From: Microtetraspora sp. NBRC 16547
GTDB lineage: Bacteria; Actinomycetota; Actinomycetes; Streptosporangiales; Streptosporangiaceae
DNA: 64,000 nt
Assembly: GCF_030268965.1 (NCBI RefSeq)
Contig: NZ_BSSE01000018.1
Location: 96,914-160,913 of the forward strand
Direction: 5' to 3'
Shown: positions 26,056 through 35,406 of the stretch, piece by piece
Position numbering within the stretch: the first letter of the stretch is position 1
Layout: every line of letters starts with the position of its first letter
Position numbers and translations under genes: made by a program
Notes under the pieces: model-generated
Database searches by the model: none
Told to the model about the DNA's origin: nothing
What the model saw: the letters and a program-made list of their open reading frames with translations, nothing else

Positions 26056-26205
26056 GTGATACGAATGTCGATCGACGTGGACGATGAGCTGCTCGCCGAC
26101 GTCATGCGTCAACTGCCCGAGATGTCCACCGAAGAGGTCGTCGACCACGCCCTGCGGCGCCTGATCTATCCCAGCCTCGTCCGTCAGCCGGTGTTCCGCG
26201 CGTAG
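26056..26205 (+). CDS. Small VapB/RHH antitoxin-like protein, orphan
   Basis: A 49-residue protein, VIRMSIDVDDELLADVMRQL then PEMSTEEVVDHALRRLIYPS. The beta strand followed by two helices is the ribbon-helix-helix pattern of VapB-type antitoxins, which bind DNA as dimers. No toxin (PIN domain) gene follows; instead it runs 22 nt into the convergent coaX gene. GTG at 26056 follows GGGGCAG; ATG at 26065 is an alternative. It may be a free-standing regulator. It is conserved-looking, but the function is unknown. Confidence 0.6.
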   Translation: MIRMSIDVDDELLADVMRQLPEMSTEEVVDHALRRLIYPSLVRQPVFRA

Positions 26206-26966
26206 ATCAGCCGCAGGCCGATCAGCGTGAGCCACGGCTCGTGCACGTCGATCGTGCGCGCCTCGCTGACCACGAGAGGGGCGCCGGTGCCGGTGGCGAC
26301 CACCGTGACCTCCTCCCGGTCGGCGGCCAGCTCCGCCGCCATGCGCTCGACGATGCCGTCGACCAGCCCGGCGAAGCCGTACACGATGCCCGACTGGAGC
26401 GCCTCCACGGCGTTCTTGGCGATGACGGACCGGGGACGGATCAGCTCGACCTTGTGCAGCTGGGCCCCGGCCGAGGCGAGGGCGTCCACGGAGATCTCCA
26501 CACCGGGCGCGGTCACCGCCCCGATGTACTCCCCGCGGGCGGACACCGCGTCGAACGACGTCGCGGTGCCGAAGTCGACGATCACGCACGGCCCGCCGTA
26601 CAGCGTGGTGGCGGCGAGCGCGTTGACGATGCGGTCGCTGCCGACCTCCTTGGGGTTGTCCATCCGGACCGGCACGCCGGTCCGCACGCCGGGCTCGACG
26701 ACCACGGCGGTGACGTCCCCGAAGTAGCGGCGGGACATGTCGCGCATCTCGTTCAGCACCGACGGCACCGTCGAGCAGATGGCGATGCCGCTGATGTCGG
26801 CGTCCTTGAGCAGCGGCGACTGGCTGAGCAGTCCCTGGAGGATCACGGCTATCTCGTCCGCGGTGCGCCGGGGGTCGGTGGCGATCCGCCAGTGCTCGAT
26901 GACCTCTTCACCTTCGAACAGGCCAAGCACCGTGTGGGTGTTGCTGACATCGATGGTGAGCAGCAT
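26184..26966 (-). CDS. coaX: Type III pantothenate kinase
   Basis: A 260-residue ASKHA-fold kinase that phosphorylates pantothenate, the first step from pantothenate to coenzyme A. It shows MLLTIDVSNTHTVLGLF (phosphate loop), SDRIVNALAA, VIVDFGTATSFD and YIGAVTAPGVEIS. Chosen start ATG 26966; a further ATG 27 nt earlier exists but lengthens the product past the family start. It lies 46 nt after the fused nadB-nadC gene and in the same unit as panC, so vitamin B5 and NAD genes are co-transcribed. Confidence 0.95.
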   Translation of the reverse strand: MLLTIDVSNTHTVLGLFEGEEVIEHWRIATDPRRTADEIAVILQGLLSQSPLLKDADISGIAICSTVPSVLNEMRDMSRRYFGDVTAVVVEPGVRTGVPVRMDNPKEVGSDRIVNALAATTLYGGPCVIVDFGTATSFDAVSARGEYIGAVTAPGVEISVDALASAGAQLHKVELIRPRSVIAKNAVEALQSGIVYGFAGLVDGIVERMAAELAADREEVTVVATGTGAPLVVSEARTIDVHEPWLTLIGLRLIYARNTG

Positions 26967-27012
26967 GCCCTGATTATGCACTCTGTCGATCAATCCCTCA
27001 CCATGGCCTCGT

Positions 27013-29568
27013 TCAGCGCCCGCCGGGCCGGTCCGCGTCGCGCAGGTCCAGGGCGATGTCCAGCGCGGGCGCGGAATGCGTCAGGCCGCCCACGGCGAGG
27101 TAGTCCACGCCGGTCCGCGCCACGGCGGCCGCGGTGTCCAGGGTCAGCCCGCCGCTGGACTCCAGCCGCGCCCGGCCGTCGACCAGACGTACGGCCTCGG
27201 CCAGCCGCTCCACCGTGAAGTTGTCGAGGAGGATCTCCTCGGCTCCCTCCGCCAGCACGGGCTCGATCTGGTCGATCCGGTCCACCTCGACCTCGATCGG
27301 CAGGTCGGGGCAGGCCTGCCGTACGGCGCGGTAGGCCTCGGCGACCCCGCCCGCGGCGACGACGTGGTTGTCCTTGATCAGCGCGGCGTCGTACAGGCCC
27401 ATGCGGTGGTTGACCCCGCCGCCGCAGCGTACGGCGTACTTCTCCAGGACGCGCAGGCCGGGCAGGGTCTTGCGGCTGTCGCGGATCCGCGCCTTCGTCC
27501 CGGCGACGGCGTCCACCCACCGCCGCGTCAGCGTGGCGATGCCGGACAGGTGGGTGAGGAAGTTCAGCGCGGTGCGTTCGAGCGTGAGCAGGTCCGTCGT
27601 CAGGCCGCGCACGGTCATGAGGACGTCGCCGCGGCTCACCCGGTCGCCGTCCTTGGCGTGCCGTTCGACGACGACCAGGCCCGGGGCCTGGCGGAACACG
27701 GCCTCCGCGACGGCCAGACCCGCCACCACGCCGTCCGCGCGCGCGACGACGTCGGCGACGGCGGTCTGGTCGGCGGGGATGGTGTGGACCGAGGTGACGT
27801 CCCGCAGGCCGGCGAGGTCCTCGGCGAGGGCCTCGGTCACCAGCGCGAGAAGGCGCGCCGGGTCGATGCCGACCTCCGCGAGCTCGGCGGACAGCTCCTC
27901 CGGGAGCTCCGTAGGCCGGTACCCGGGCCGCTCCTCGTGGGGCGCGTGCCGCATGAACAGTCCTTCCTCTTCCAGGGTGATGTCGATGTGGAGCCGCCAG
28001 TTCAGGTCGTCGCGGGCGGGGTGGTCCTCGCGCCAGTGCGACCCCCGGGTCTCCCGCCGCTCGGCGGCCGCGCCCGACAGCGCGCACGCGACGGTCAGGA
28101 GGTTGGTCGCCTCCCAGGACTCCGTGCACGGCTCGACCGCGATCGGGGTCCACATGGCGCCCGACAGCGCCCGGGACACGTCGATCAGGCTCTGCTCACT
28201 GCGCAGCACGCCGGCGCCGCGGCTCATGTGGTTCTGGATCCTGGGCCGGGTACGCGGATCGACCAGTCCCTCCGGCCGGCCGTCGTCGACCGGCTCGCCC
28301 GGCTCCGCCGGGTACGCCACCAGGTCGGAGGCGATCCGCTCGGCGAAGACCAGCCCTTCGAGGAGGGAGTTGGACGCGAGGCGGTTCGCCCCGTGGACGC
28401 CGGTGCACGCGACCTCTCCGCAGGCGTACAGGCCGGGGACGCTGGTCCGGCCGCGCAGGTCGGTGCGGATGCCGCCGCTCGCGTAGTGGGCCGCGGGGGC
28501 GACCGGGATCGGCTCGGTCACCGGGTCGATGCCGTGCTCGCGGCAGACGGCCAGGATCGTGGGGAACCGAGCCCGCCACTTCTCCTCGCCGAAGTGCCGC
28601 GCGTCCAGGTGGACGTGGTCCGCGCCGGTCTCGTGCATCTTCCGGGTGATGGCCTTGGCCACGACGTCCCTCGGCGCGAGGTCCGCGAGCTCGTGCACGC
28701 CGCGCATGAAGCGCTCGCCCTCGGCGTCGATCAGCACCGCCCCCTCACCGCGTACGGCCTCGGAGACGAGGGGCTGCTGGCCGGTCGAGTCCTCGCCCAG
28801 CCACAGGACCGTGGGGTGGAACTGGACGAACTCGATGTCCCTGACGACGGCCCCGGCGCGCAGCGCGAGGGCGACGCCGTCACCGGTGGACACGACGGGG
28901 TTGGTGGTGGAGGCGTAGACCTGGCCCATGCCGCCGCTCGCCAGGACGACGGCGTTCGCCCGCGCGGCGCCGACGCCGTCACGCGCGCCCTCGCCCATGA
29001 CGTGCAGCGTCACGCCGCAGGCGCGGCCGTCGCCGTCCTTGAGCAGGTCGAGCGCGAGGGCGTGCTCGATGACCTCGATGCGCGGTTCGGCCGCGGCGGC
29101 CGCCATGAGGGCGCGCTGGACCTCGGCGCCGGTGGCGTCGCCACCCGCGTGGACGATGCGGTTGCGCCGGTGGCCTCCCTCGCGGGTGAGCTGGAGTTCG
29201 CCGCCCTCGTCGCGGTCGAAGCGGGCGCCGTGATCCATCAGCCGCCGCAGCGCGTCCGGCCCCTCGGTGACGAGGGCGTGTACCGCCTCCTCGTCGCACA
29301 GGCCGACACCGGCGACAAGCGTGTCCCTGAGGTGCTCGCCCGGGGTGTCCTCCGGGTCGAGCACGGCCGCGATGCCGCCCTGGGCCCAGCGGGTGGACCC
29401 GGCCGACAGCGTGTCCTTGGTGACGACCAGCGCCTTCCCCCTGGGGGAGAGCTCGGTGTAGCGGAGCGCCACGGTCAGCCCCGCGATGCCGGAGCCGATC
29501 ACGACGATATCGGCATGGACCGTCCAGCCGGGGGCGGGCGCCGTGAGCCTTCTCGGAATCGCCACCAT
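27013..29568 (-). CDS. nadB-nadC: Fused L-aspartate oxidase and quinolinate phosphoribosyltransferase
   Basis: An 851-residue single reading frame joining two NAD-synthesis enzymes usually encoded by separate genes. Residues about 20-545 are NadB: FAD motif IVVIGSGIAGLT, STRWAQGGIAAVL, HRRNRIVHAGGDATG and GEVACTGVHGANRLASNSLLEGLVF. Residues about 560-845 are NadC: IRDSRKTLPGLR, EKYAVRCGGGVNHRMGL, IKDNHV, EVEVD and ESSGGL. NadB oxidises aspartate to iminoaspartate; NadC turns quinolinate into NaMN. Quinolinate synthase NadA, which links the two steps, is not in the window. AAGGGGAG before the ATG at 29568 sets the start. The junction (EERPGYRPTELPEELSAEL) has no stop codon. Confidence 0.93.
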   Translation of the reverse strand: MVAIPRRLTAPAPGWTVHADIVVIGSGIAGLTVALRYTELSPRGKALVVTKDTLSAGSTRWAQGGIAAVLDPEDTPGEHLRDTLVAGVGLCDEEAVHALVTEGPDALRRLMDHGARFDRDEGGELQLTREGGHRRNRIVHAGGDATGAEVQRALMAAAAAEPRIEVIEHALALDLLKDGDGRACGVTLHVMGEGARDGVGAARANAVVLASGGMGQVYASTTNPVVSTGDGVALALRAGAVVRDIEFVQFHPTVLWLGEDSTGQQPLVSEAVRGEGAVLIDAEGERFMRGVHELADLAPRDVVAKAITRKMHETGADHVHLDARHFGEEKWRARFPTILAVCREHGIDPVTEPIPVAPAAHYASGGIRTDLRGRTSVPGLYACGEVACTGVHGANRLASNSLLEGLVFAERIASDLVAYPAEPGEPVDDGRPEGLVDPRTRPRIQNHMSRGAGVLRSEQSLIDVSRALSGAMWTPIAVEPCTESWEATNLLTVACALSGAAAERRETRGSHWREDHPARDDLNWRLHIDITLEEEGLFMRHAPHEERPGYRPTELPEELSAELAEVGIDPARLLALVTEALAEDLAGLRDVTSVHTIPADQTAVADVVARADGVVAGLAVAEAVFRQAPGLVVVERHAKDGDRVSRGDVLMTVRGLTTDLLTLERTALNFLTHLSGIATLTRRWVDAVAGTKARIRDSRKTLPGLRVLEKYAVRCGGGVNHRMGLYDAALIKDNHVVAAGGVAEAYRAVRQACPDLPIEVEVDRIDQIEPVLAEGAEEILLDNFTVERLAEAVRLVDGRARLESSGGLTLDTAAAVARTGVDYLAVGGLTHSAPALDIALDLRDADRPGGR

Positions 29569-29666
29569 CGGGGGCTCCCCTTTCGTCAAGATGACGATAA
29601 CGCCCCAAGGATACGCGGCACCACGGCCCCCCCCTCAAAACCGTCAAGGGGAGGCGGTCTCCCAGA

Positions 29667-30515
29667 TCAGGGGATCTGGACGGCGATGTTGTCGATCAGC
29701 CGGGTGTTGCCGACCTTGGCGGCCACGGCGAGGATCGCGTCACCGTGGTGCTCCTCGTCCACGGAGGCGAACGTCGCCGGGTCCACCAGCGCCAGGTAGT
29801 CCAGGAGCAGCGGCGGCGACAGCCGCGCCGCCTCTTCCAGTACGGCTCTCGCCGCGTCGAGCACCCGGGCAGGGGTGGCCTGGGCGGCCCCGGCGCGCAG
29901 CGCCCTGGAGAGGTGGAGCGCGGTGGCCCGGTCGGCGTGCGACAGGTAGCGGTTGCGGCTGGACAGGGCCAGCCCGTCCCCCTCGCGGACCGTCGGCGCG
30001 CCGATGATCGAGACGGGCACGTTGAGGTCGCGCACCATGCGGCGGATGAGGGCGAGCTGCTGCGCGTCCTTCTCCCCGAAGATCGCGACATCGGGCTGGA
30101 CCAGGTTGAACAGCTTCAGCACGACGGTCAGCATGCCGTCGAAGTGGCCGGGCCGGAACGCGCCCTCGACCGTGGCGCCCATCGCCCCGGCGGACACCCC
30201 GACCTGGTGGCCCTCGGGGTACATCTCCTCGACCGACGGCGCGAAGACGATCCGCACGCCCTCTTCCGCGCACACCTCGAGGTCGGCGTCGAGCGTGCGC
30301 GGATAGCGCGCGAAGTCCTCGGCCGGGCCGAACTGCAGGGGGTTGACGAAGATGCTCACCGCCACTTGCTCGGCGTGCTCGTGGGCCAGCCGCACCAGCG
30401 AGCGGTGCCCGGGGTGCAGCGCCCCCATCGTGGGGACCAACGCGAGACTGCCGGGGCCGATCGCCTCCCTCGCCTTGGCGAGCTCAGCGCGGTCACCCGC
30501 AACGATCACGTCCAT
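29667..30515 (-). CDS. panC: Pantothenate synthetase
   Basis: A 282-residue ligase that joins pantoate and beta-alanine using ATP. The HIGH-like motif is MGALHPGH, followed by FVNPLQF, the Gly/His pocket FRPGHFDGMLTVV, FGEKDAQQL, and the KMSKS-like SSRNRYLS. Length is normal. Its ATG lies 10 nt inside the end of the DUF2520 gene, with GGGAGGGA before it, showing tight coupling. No panB or panD is in the window. Confidence 0.96.
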   Translation of the reverse strand: MDVIVAGDRAELAKAREAIGPGSLALVPTMGALHPGHRSLVRLAHEHAEQVAVSIFVNPLQFGPAEDFARYPRTLDADLEVCAEEGVRIVFAPSVEEMYPEGHQVGVSAGAMGATVEGAFRPGHFDGMLTVVLKLFNLVQPDVAIFGEKDAQQLALIRRMVRDLNVPVSIIGAPTVREGDGLALSSRNRYLSHADRATALHLSRALRAGAAQATPARVLDAARAVLEEAARLSPPLLLDYLALVDPATFASVDEEHHGDAILAVAAKVGNTRLIDNIAVQIP

Positions 30516-31396
30516 ATGTTCCCTCCCAGCGCGTCCAGGAGGCGCTCAGCGGTCTCGGGCTTGAGCAGCCCGGCGGCGAGCGCCCGGTCCGCGGTGAGCC
30601 TAGCGAGGGCGACGTAGGCGTCCGCCGCTTCGGGTGCCGCGAGGATCAGGGCGTCCACGTGTTTGCGCACGGTTCCGGCGTCGCCGCGGACGACGGGACC
30701 GGTGAGGCCGGCGATGCCGAGGCGCAGCACGTTGTCCAACGCGGCCCCGAGGAGCGGGCCGAGCATCCGGCCCGGATGCTCGACACCGATCTTCGCCAGC
30801 AGCTCCTGCGACTCGGCGATCAGGGTGACCATGTGGTTGGCCGCTCCCGCGATCGCGGCGTGGTAGAGCGCGCGGTCCTGGTCGGCGATCCAGACCGGCT
30901 CCGCCCCCATCTCGATGACGAGCGCCTCGGCCACCGGCCGCAGCATCACCGGGGCGGTCACCCCGAACGACGCGCCGGTGAGCCGGGTCAGGTCGTCCGC
31001 TCGGCCGGTGAACGTCATGACCGGGTGCAGCGCGAGTGGCAGCGCCCCCGCCTCCGCCGCCGGGTCGAGCACGGCGAGGCCGTACGCGCCGCTCGCGTGG
31101 ACGAGGAGCTTGCCGCGCAGGTCGGCCCCGGTCGCGGCCAGGCCGGACACCAGATCCGGCAGCACGTCGTCCGGCACGGTGAGCAGCACCAGGTTGGATC
31201 GCCGCAGCACGTCCTCCGGCAGGCTGAGTTCGACGCCGAGCCGCTCGGCCGCCCGCCGCCTGGACGAGTCGGAGACACCGCTGGCGGCCACGACCCTGTG
31301 GCCCGCCTGGGCGAGCGCGGCCCCGAGCACCGAGCCCACGCGTCCCGCGCCGAGCACCCCCACGGCAAGCCGCGCGGGGCGGTCACCTGTATCCAT
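30506..31396 (-). CDS. Rossmann-fold and DUF2520 protein, possible ketopantoate reductase
   Basis: A 296-residue protein with an N-terminal dinucleotide-binding motif (VGVLGAGRVGSVLGAAL), a middle LLVHASGAYGLAVL region and a C-terminal helical DUF2520 domain (ALYHAAIAGAANHMVTLIAES). It resembles ketopantoate or pyrroline-carboxylate reductases in fold. It is always placed before panC in many actinobacteria and overlaps it here, so a role in pantoate supply is a reasonable inference; it is not proven. AAGGGAGG precedes the ATG. Confidence 0.85.
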   Translation of the reverse strand: MDTGDRPARLAVGVLGAGRVGSVLGAALAQAGHRVVAASGVSDSSRRRAAERLGVELSLPEDVLRRSNLVLLTVPDDVLPDLVSGLAATGADLRGKLLVHASGAYGLAVLDPAAEAGALPLALHPVMTFTGRADDLTRLTGASFGVTAPVMLRPVAEALVIEMGAEPVWIADQDRALYHAAIAGAANHMVTLIAESQELLAKIGVEHPGRMLGPLLGAALDNVLRLGIAGLTGPVVRGDAGTVRKHVDALILAAPEAADAYVALARLTADRALAAGLLKPETAERLLDALGGNIWT

Positions 31397-31572
31397 GACG
31401 CCTCCCTTCGGCCCAGCGTAACGGCGGCGGGCATTGCTCCGCCGCCGCGACTCGACAGGCCAGTGTTCATTGGGCCTCGCTTCGCTCGGCGGCTCGGGGC
31501 GCCCGAAGTCGGATCTTGCCCTGACCCGCGGCCGTCTAATACCGCCGCCGTTCCTCGGTAACGTCGATCGGT

Positions 31573-32518
<946 letters not shown>

Positions 32519-32535
<17 letters not shown>

Positions 32536-33724
32536 CCTTGAGCGACTCCAGGCCGCGGATGATGTAGCCCGGCTTCCAGACCGGCTCCTCGACCAGCTCG
32601 ATCGTCGAGGCCGCGTCGAGCAGCGCGTTGAAGGACTCCACCAGCTCGACCCGGGCAAGAGGGGCGCCGAGGCAGAAGTGGATGCCCGCGCCGAAGGAGA
32701 TGTGCGGGTTGTCCACACGCCCGATGTCCAGGCGGTCCGGGTCGGCGAAGACCTCCGGGTCCCGGTTGGCCGAGCCGAAGAGCAGCCCGATCTCCACTCC
32801 GCGCGGGATGGTCACACCGCCGACCTCGATGTCCTCGAGCACCCAGCGCTCGAACATCTGCAGCGGGGTGTCCCACCGCAGCAGCTCCTCGATGGCCGTG
32901 GGCATCAGGGTGCGGTCGTTCCTCAGCCGCTCCAGCTCGGCGGGGTTCCGGAACAGCGACCACCAGCCGTTGCCGGTGACGTTCACGGTGGCCTCGTGGC
33001 CGGCGTTGAGCAGCAGCACGCAGGTGCCGATCAGCTCGTCCTCGGTCAGCCGGTCGCCCTCGTCCGCCACCTGGGCGAGCGCGGAGATGAGGTCGTCGCC
33101 CGGCTGGTCCTTGCGCGACCTGGCCAGGTCGCGCAGGTATTCGGCGAACTCCTTCGCCGCCCGCACGGCCGTGTGCTGGGCGTCCAGCGAGGGGTTGAGC
33201 TCGTACATGCCGCAGATGTCGGCGGACCACGGCCGCAGCAGGTGCCGGTCGGCCTCGGGCACGCCCAGCATCTCGGCGATCACGGTCACCGGGAGCGGCT
33301 CGGCGATCTCGGCGAGGAGGTCGCCGCCGCCGCGCTCGACCAACCCCCCGGCCAGCTCCCGGGCGATCTTGCGAACCCGGGGACGGAGCGACTCCACCAT
33401 CCGCGGCGTGAACGCCTTGGACACCAGGCGCCGAAGGCGGGTGTGGACGGGGGGCTCGACATCGAGCATCCCGGCCCGGACCACCCTCCAGAAGGGTTCC
33501 TGGAACTCCGGCTCGGGTTCCCTGCCGAACGCCTCGTGCGAGGCCATGTGGAGATAGGAGCGACCCAGCCGCCGGTCCCGCAGCAGCGTGTTGACGTCGG
33601 CGTGGCGGGCGATCAGCCACTGGCCGGTCGGCTCAAAGAAGCTGACCGGGTCGCTCTCCCGTAGATCGGCGTAGACGTCGTACGGGTGGGCCACGAACTC
33701 GGGATTCCAAGGATCAAACTTCAC
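32519..33724 (-). CDS. Cytochrome P450
   Basis: A 401-residue soluble class I bacterial P450 monooxygenase. It has the I-helix oxygen motif LNAGHEATVN, the K-helix ExxR (EELLR) and the heme loop FGAGIHFCLGAPLAR with the thiolate Cys near residue 351. The product starts VKFDPWNPEFVAHPYDVYADLR, typical for the family. The GTG at 33724 overlaps the stop of a 7-codon upstream frame; an in-frame ATG at 33781 is the alternative. It overlaps the convergent methyltransferase by 17 nt. No ferredoxin is adjacent. The substrate is unknown. Confidence 0.92.
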
Positions 33725-33744
33725 AAACCAACCATACGAAGCAT
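33721..33744 (-). other. Possible leader peptide frame before P450
   Basis: AGGAAGA precedes ATG at 33744, opening a 7-codon frame (MLRMVGL) whose TGA overlaps the P450 GTG start (GTGA). The P450 itself lacks a Shine-Dalgarno, so translation may be coupled through this frame. Confidence 0.4.
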
Positions 33745-33805
33745 TCTTCCTGGTCGCACCACTCGAACCACCGGAACACACATCACATTTCGGGCAAGTG
33801 ACGGC

Positions 33806-33836
33806 TTGCGGGGCCGGGGAGGGCCTGGGCTATAGT
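33806..33836 (+). promoter_or_regulatory. Promoter of the SAM-IV leader
   Basis: TTGCGG (33806-33811) and TATAGT (33831-33836) are separated by 19 bp. The expected transcript start near 33843 coincides with the riboswitch 5' edge. Confidence 0.55.
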
Positions 33837-33844
33837 GCCGCTCA

Positions 33845-33950
33845 GGTCATGAGTGCCAGCGCACAGCCCCGGCTTGCTGGCCGGCAACCCTCGCGTCCGC
33901 GGCGGGGTGCCCCGGGTGAGGACCAGGTCCGGCGCGAGGTGCGCCGGTCA
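33845..33950 (+). ncRNA. SAM-IV riboswitch
   Basis: The leader carries GGTCATGAGTGCCAGCGC, CCGGCTTGCTGGCCGGCAAC, then GCGGCGGGGTGCCCCGGGTG and GAGGACC, the ordered conserved blocks of SAM-IV. The outer helix pairs GGTC (33845-33848) with GACC (33921-33924). A following hairpin CCGGCGC/GCGCCGG supplies the extra SAM-IV element. The class occurs almost only in actinobacteria and senses S-adenosylmethionine. It ends about 50 nt before AGGAGG, so translational control is likely. Confidence 0.93.
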
Positions 33951-34008
33951 AGCGCGGGCTCCGCCGTACGACGCCATGGCCGGGGTCCCTGACCTCAGGA
34001 GGCCGTCG

Positions 34009-35376
34009 TTGTCCGTTCTCTCGCTGCCCGCCGTATCCCCCGCCGTATCCCCCGCTGTGTCCCCGGCTGCGTCCCCCGTCGGGTCCCCCGCGGTATCGCC
34101 CACCGCCCTGGCCCGGCCGACCCCCGCCGTCCTGGGCGCCGACCTCGAAGTGCCGGTCAAGGGCGGGCGGCTGGTGCCGTACGCGAACCTGGACTACGCG
34201 GCGAGCGCGCCGTGTCTGGAGCCGGTGAGCGCCGCCGTCGCCGCGGCGCTGCCGGCCTACTCCAGCGTGCACCGCGGCGCCGGATACGCCTCCCAGCTCA
34301 CGACGGCCAGGTACGAGCAGGCGCGGCACGCCGCGCGGGCCTTCGTGGGCGCCCGGCCCGACGACGCGCTGATCTTCACCCGGAACACGACCGACGCGAT
34401 GAACCTGCTGGCCCGCAGCCTGCCGGAGGGCACCACCACCGTCGTGTTCGACACCGAGCACCACGCCTCGCTGCTGCCCTGGCCGGGCGCCGTACGGCTC
34501 GCGCCCCCGGCCTTCCCCGGTGAGGCGATCAGGGCCGTGGACGAGACGCTGGCCGGGATCGACGGGCCGGCCCTGCTGGTCGTCACCGCGGCCTCCAACG
34601 TGACCGGCGAGCTGTGGCCGATCGCCGGGCTCGCGCACGTGGCGCACCGGCACGGCGCCCGCATCGCGGTCGACGCCGCCCAGCTCGTCCCGCACCGGCG
34701 GCTCAACCTGGCCGCGCTCGACCTCGACTACGTGGCCTTCTCCGGGCACAAGCTCTACGCGCCGTTCGGCGCCGGGGCCCTGATCGGGCGGGCCGACTGG
34801 CTCGCGGAGGCGTCGCCGTACCTGCTGGGGGGCGGCGCGGTGACCTCGGTCGGCTCGCGTGGTGACGGCGGCGACGAGGCGCCGGAGACGCTGTGGAGCG
34901 ACGACCCCGAGGTGCGGCACGAGGCCGGGACGCCGAACGTGCTGGGCGCGATCGCGCTCGCCGCCGCCTGCGACGCGCTGGCCGCGACCGGCTGGACGGC
35001 CCTGGTCCGCGAGGAGGAGCGGCTGGTGGCCCGCCTGCGCGCGGGGATCGCCGGGATCGAGGGCGTGCGCGAGCTGTCCCTCTGGGGCCCCGACCACCCC
35101 AGGGTCGGCATCGTGTCGTTCACCGTGGACGGGCTGACCGCCCGTGAGGTCGCCGAGGCCCTGTCCGCGGACCACGGCATCGGCGTCCGGGACGGCAAGT
35201 TCTGCGCCCACCCGTTCGTCCGCCACCTGCTCGGGACCTCGGACGGCGGCTGCGACGACGGCACGGCCAGCGCCGTACGGGCGTCCATCGGCATCGGCAC
35301 GACCGACGAGCACGTGGACCGGCTGATCGACGCGCTGCGCGACCTCGCCGCATCCGGAGCGGGCGTTTCGTCCTGA
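34009..35376 (+). CDS. Class V aminotransferase / cysteine-desulfurase-like enzyme
   Basis: A 455-residue PLP enzyme. The PLP lysine is in FSGHKLYAPFG (about residue 248), with ASNVTGELWPI, VDAAQLVPH and the N-terminal LDYAASAP as landmarks. A cysteine in DGKFCAHPFVRHLL lies where desulfurases and isoepoxydon-type relatives differ, so the reaction (desulfuration or C-S lysis) is open. The TTG at 34009 is chosen because a perfect AGGAGG lies 6 nt before it. The first 40 residues contain an AVSPAVSPAVSP repeat absent from the family core. A SAM-IV riboswitch upstream points to sulfur-amino-acid metabolism. Confidence 0.85.
   Translation: MSVLSLPAVSPAVSPAVSPAASPVGSPAVSPTALARPTPAVLGADLEVPVKGGRLVPYANLDYAASAPCLEPVSAAVAAALPAYSSVHRGAGYASQLTTARYEQARHAARAFVGARPDDALIFTRNTTDAMNLLARSLPEGTTTVVFDTEHHASLLPWPGAVRLAPPAFPGEAIRAVDETLAGIDGPALLVVTAASNVTGELWPIAGLAHVAHRHGARIAVDAAQLVPHRRLNLAALDLDYVAFSGHKLYAPFGAGALIGRADWLAEASPYLLGGGAVTSVGSRGDGGDEAPETLWSDDPEVRHEAGTPNVLGAIALAAACDALAATGWTALVREEERLVARLRAGIAGIEGVRELSLWGPDHPRVGIVSFTVDGLTAREVAEALSADHGIGVRDGKFCAHPFVRHLLGTSDGGCDDGTASAVRASIGIGTTDEHVDRLIDALRDLAASGAGVSS
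34030..34105 (+). repeat. 12-bp tandem repeats encoding AVSP units
   Basis: Five to six degenerate copies of a GCCGTATCCCCC-like unit encode VSPAVSPAVSPAASPVGSPA at the start of the aminotransferase. It is a likely slippage-prone N-terminal extension. Confidence 0.7.
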
Positions 35377-35406
35377 ACCGCCCACCGGCGTGGGAGCATG
35401 GGCCGT

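Noticed and set aside
27076..29799. 907-codon plus-strand reading frame opposite nadB-nadC
   Set aside because: Shadow of a well-supported gene; no ribosome site or motif.
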